Below are positions 62,116 to 64,000 of a DNA stretch of 64,000 nt, piece after piece. The stretch is from contig NZ_LS483446.1 in the NCBI RefSeq assembly GCF_900476215.1, positions 372,001-436,000 of the forward strand, given 5' to 3'. The translations under genes were made by a program, and so were the position numbers. Source of the stretch: Helicobacter mustelae (GTDB lineage Bacteria > Campylobacterota > Campylobacteria > Campylobacterales > Helicobacteraceae). Below the pieces are notes generated by a model. That model was given only the letters and a program-made list of their open reading frames with translations, ran no database searches and had not been told where the DNA came from. Numbering within the stretch: the stretch's first letter is position 1; the number at the start of each line of letters is the position of its first letter.

Positions 62116-64000
62116 TTTTCTCTCCTAGTTCGTTCATATTGATATTGCGTTTGACGATGTTTACGAGATATTCCTGTGTGTAGGGTTTTGTGAGATATTC
62201 TGTGATGCCCGATTCCACGCCTCGCATTCTATCCTCCCTGCTTGATCTGCTAGTTAGGGCGATAAGGGGTAGGTTTTTGAATTTGTTAAATTTGCGAATT
62301 TCCCCAGCAAGCGTGTAGCCATCCATTTTTGGCATTTCAATATCTAGTAGTACCGCATCAAATTTCTTTTCGCTATTTTTAAGGAGTTCAAGACCTTCTA
62401 GGCCGTTGGTGGCCTCTTTGATGGTGATGCCAAGTGGACTTAGGAATTTTTTGGCGATGCCTCGATCTGTGGCGCTGTCATCCACGATGAGCAAAACATA
62501 ATCGCTTGGCTGCTGTTTGATATTTGTAGCATCTGCATCATCCATGAGCTGATTGATATTGACTTTTACTTCTTTTGCCATTGTGATGAGTGCTGGCACA
62601 TCTACAATGAGCGTGATCTTGCCATCCCCGCGCACAGTAGCCCCAGCAATGCCCGCAGTGCCCTTGAGATAATACCCTAGAGATTTGATTACGACCTCTT
62701 CTTGTCCGATGAGATAATCCACGATGATTCCGACTTTTTGATCGGCGATGCCAATGATGACTACATAGACTTCATTGATATTTTCCAGTGCGCAATCCAC
62801 GCCAAAAATATCTGCCAAGCGTACAAGAGAAAGCACCTCATCTCTAAGGCGCAAGACACTCTTGCCATTGATGGTATAGATCTCCTCCTGGCTGACTTTG
62901 ACAGTCTCTAATACTGAGGAGAGAGGGATGGCATAGTATTCTTCCTGTACACCTACAAGTAGAGCTTGAATGATTGCTAGGGTGAGTGGGATCTTTAGCT
63001 TCATAATCGTTCCCACATTTTTTTCAGATTCGATTTCAATCATCCCATTGAGTTGCTCAATGTTGGTCTTTACCACATCCATCCCCACACCACGTCCAGA
63101 GATATTTGTGATTGAGGAGGCAGTGGAAAATCCTGGCTTTAGGATGATGGAATAGGCCTCTTTGTCACTGAGACCATCTGCTTCGGCTTGGGTGATGAGA
63201 TTTTTTTCTACAGCCTTGCGCTTGAGCATCTCAGGATCTAGCCCCTTGCCATCATCTTGGATTTTTATTACGATGTGATTGCCCTCATTGTAGGCGCTGA
63301 GATTGATTATCCCTGTGGGATCCTTTCCTTTTTCTTGGCGGTCATCTGGGGATTCGATTCCGTGATCGCAGGCATTGCGGATGATGTGCACGAGTGGATC
63401 TCCGATTTCTTCGACAATGGACTTGTCTAGCTCATTTTCCTCTCCACTGATGACAAGTTCGATTTTTTTGTCCAGATCGCGTGCGAGATCTCGCACCATC
63501 CTTGGAAACTTATTAAACACCTTGCTGATGGGTAGCATCCTTGTTTTCATGACGGCAAGCTGCAAATCCGTGGTAACTGTAGATACAGAAGATACGACCT
63601 GATTGAGTTCTTCGAGAAATTTCTCTCCATCATAGCGCTCCTCTACATCTCCATAAATCCTAAGCAAGCGATTCTTGCCAAGCACGAGCTCTCCGATGAG
63701 ATTCATCAAATGATCCAGTCTTGTGACATCCACGCGTATGGTTTGCTCAATAATATTGCCTCTTGCTTCTTTTCCATTATTTGCACCGGAATTTGCAGGA
63801 GTGTTTTGCTCAGCTTTTTTGGCAGCTTCTTCTTGATTGCGTTTCTTCGCACGTTTTGCCTTGTCGCTTTCTTGGCGTTCATGAAGCAATCGAGCAATCT
63901 CCTCCTCAACTTCTTGGGCATTCATCTTGGAATAATCCACATTTTCCTCTGGCTCAGCTTTCTTGGTTTTGGAGGTGGATTTTTTGGCGGGGGTGCTTTC
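62108..64000 (-). CDS. cheAY: Chemotaxis histidine kinase CheA with C-terminal receiver (CheAY), N-terminus outside window
   Basis: The frame stays open to the window edge at 64000, so at least the phosphotransfer P1 domain is missing. Visible in order are an Ala/Lys/Glu-rich linker, the P3 dimerisation domain (VDVTRLDHLMNLIGELVLGKNRLL), the kinase core (IIRNACDHGIESPDDR, IQDDGKGLDPE, GRGVGMDVVKTNIE), a CheW-like P5 domain, and a CheY-like receiver (YVLLIVDDSATDRG, AVLLDIEMPKMDGYTL, YLTKPYTQEYL). The receiver fusion is typical of Helicobacter. cheW is coupled downstream. Confidence 0.96.
   Translation of the reverse strand, partial: ESTPAKKSTSKTKKAEPEENVDYSKMNAQEVEEEIARLLHERQESDKAKRAKKRNQEEAAKKAEQNTPANSGANNGKEARGNIIEQTIRVDVTRLDHLMNLIGELVLGKNRLLRIYGDVEERYDGEKFLEELNQVVSSVSTVTTDLQLAVMKTRMLPISKVFNKFPRMVRDLARDLDKKIELVISGEENELDKSIVEEIGDPLVHIIRNACDHGIESPDDRQEKGKDPTGIINLSAYNEGNHIVIKIQDDGKGLDPEMLKRKAVEKNLITQAEADGLSDKEAYSIILKPGFSTASSITNISGRGVGMDVVKTNIEQLNGMIEIESEKNVGTIMKLKIPLTLAIIQALLVGVQEEYYAIPLSSVLETVKVSQEEIYTINGKSVLRLRDEVLSLVRLADIFGVDCALENINEVYVVIIGIADQKVGIIVDYLIGQEEVVIKSLGYYLKGTAGIAGATVRGDGKITLIVDVPALITMAKEVKVNINQLMDDADATNIKQQPSDYVLLIVDDSATDRGIAKKFLSPLGITIKEATNGLEGLELLKNSEKKFDAVLLDIEMPKMDGYTLAGEIRKFNKFKNLPLIALTSRSSREDRMRGVESGITEYLTKPYTQEYLVNIVKRNINMNELGEKND

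Overview
The window looks like a chromosomal segment of a non-pylori Helicobacter (Campylobacterota). Four things support this. The rpoB and rpoC genes form one fused reading frame. The chemotaxis kinase carries a C-terminal CheY-like receiver (CheAY). There is a second, GltX2-type glutamyl-tRNA synthetase, and Helicobacter outer-membrane proteins ending in phenylalanine are present. Gene blocks also keep orders I remember from Helicobacter genomes: rplK-A-J-L-rpoBC-rpsL-rpsG-fusA, rplS-trmD-rimM-khpA-rpsP-ffh, flgI-flgJ-flgS, motA-motB, and gltX2-yggT-slt-galU-(hyp)-murA-aspA. Species was not determined.

Layout. 1-13785: ribosomal-protein and RNA-polymerase operons ending with elongation factor G. 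13786-23414: secreted alpha-carbonic anhydrase, two surface beta-barrel proteins, dus and queC (tRNA modification), cca, a YhbP-like flavoprotein, a minimal PhnA-domain protein, AhpC, MetK and a ferredoxin. 23415-24119: a 700-base gap with a candidate small RNA. 24120-27622: translation/SRP operon on the minus strand. 27893-28878: a PerR-like regulator and a PAP2 lipid phosphatase. 29299-31873: flagellar P-ring, rod protein and FlgS kinase. 31971-36859: glutamate dehydrogenase, a polar amino-acid ABC importer and a small barrel protein. 36859-39377: UbiD-type decarboxylase and a YggS-like PLP protein. 39499-42400: motA-motB with two coupled genes (a coiled-coil protein and a DUF89 protein). 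42625-44824: cell-shape peptidase Csd4, divergent from a probable FliS co-chaperone that has a sigma-54-like promoter. 44874-53831: a long run of translation, wall, sugar-nucleotide and fumarate metabolism genes. 53841-56801: phosphate permease and a CNNM/CBS protein. 56947-64000: a minus-strand run cheAY-cheW-(sialidase-like)-(membrane)-(LTA-synthase-like)-mnmH in which every junction overlaps or abuts.

How it fits together. Much of the window serves motility and envelope shape: flagellar rod and rings, stator, flagellin export, chemotaxis, helical cell-shape trimming, lipid A phosphatase and the LTA-synthase-like operon. The rest is core translation plus micro-aerobic amino-acid metabolism (Gdh, AspA, glutamine-type importer) and oxidative-stress defence (AhpC, ferredoxin, PerR-like regulator).

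No CRISPR array, insertion sequence, prophage, tRNA or rRNA gene was seen. The least explained items are the cheW-coupled sialidase-like/LTA-synthase-like envelope cluster, the candidate small RNA between fdxA and rplS, the DUF89 protein in the stator operon, and pyrimidine-rich nongenic tracts after several gene ends.
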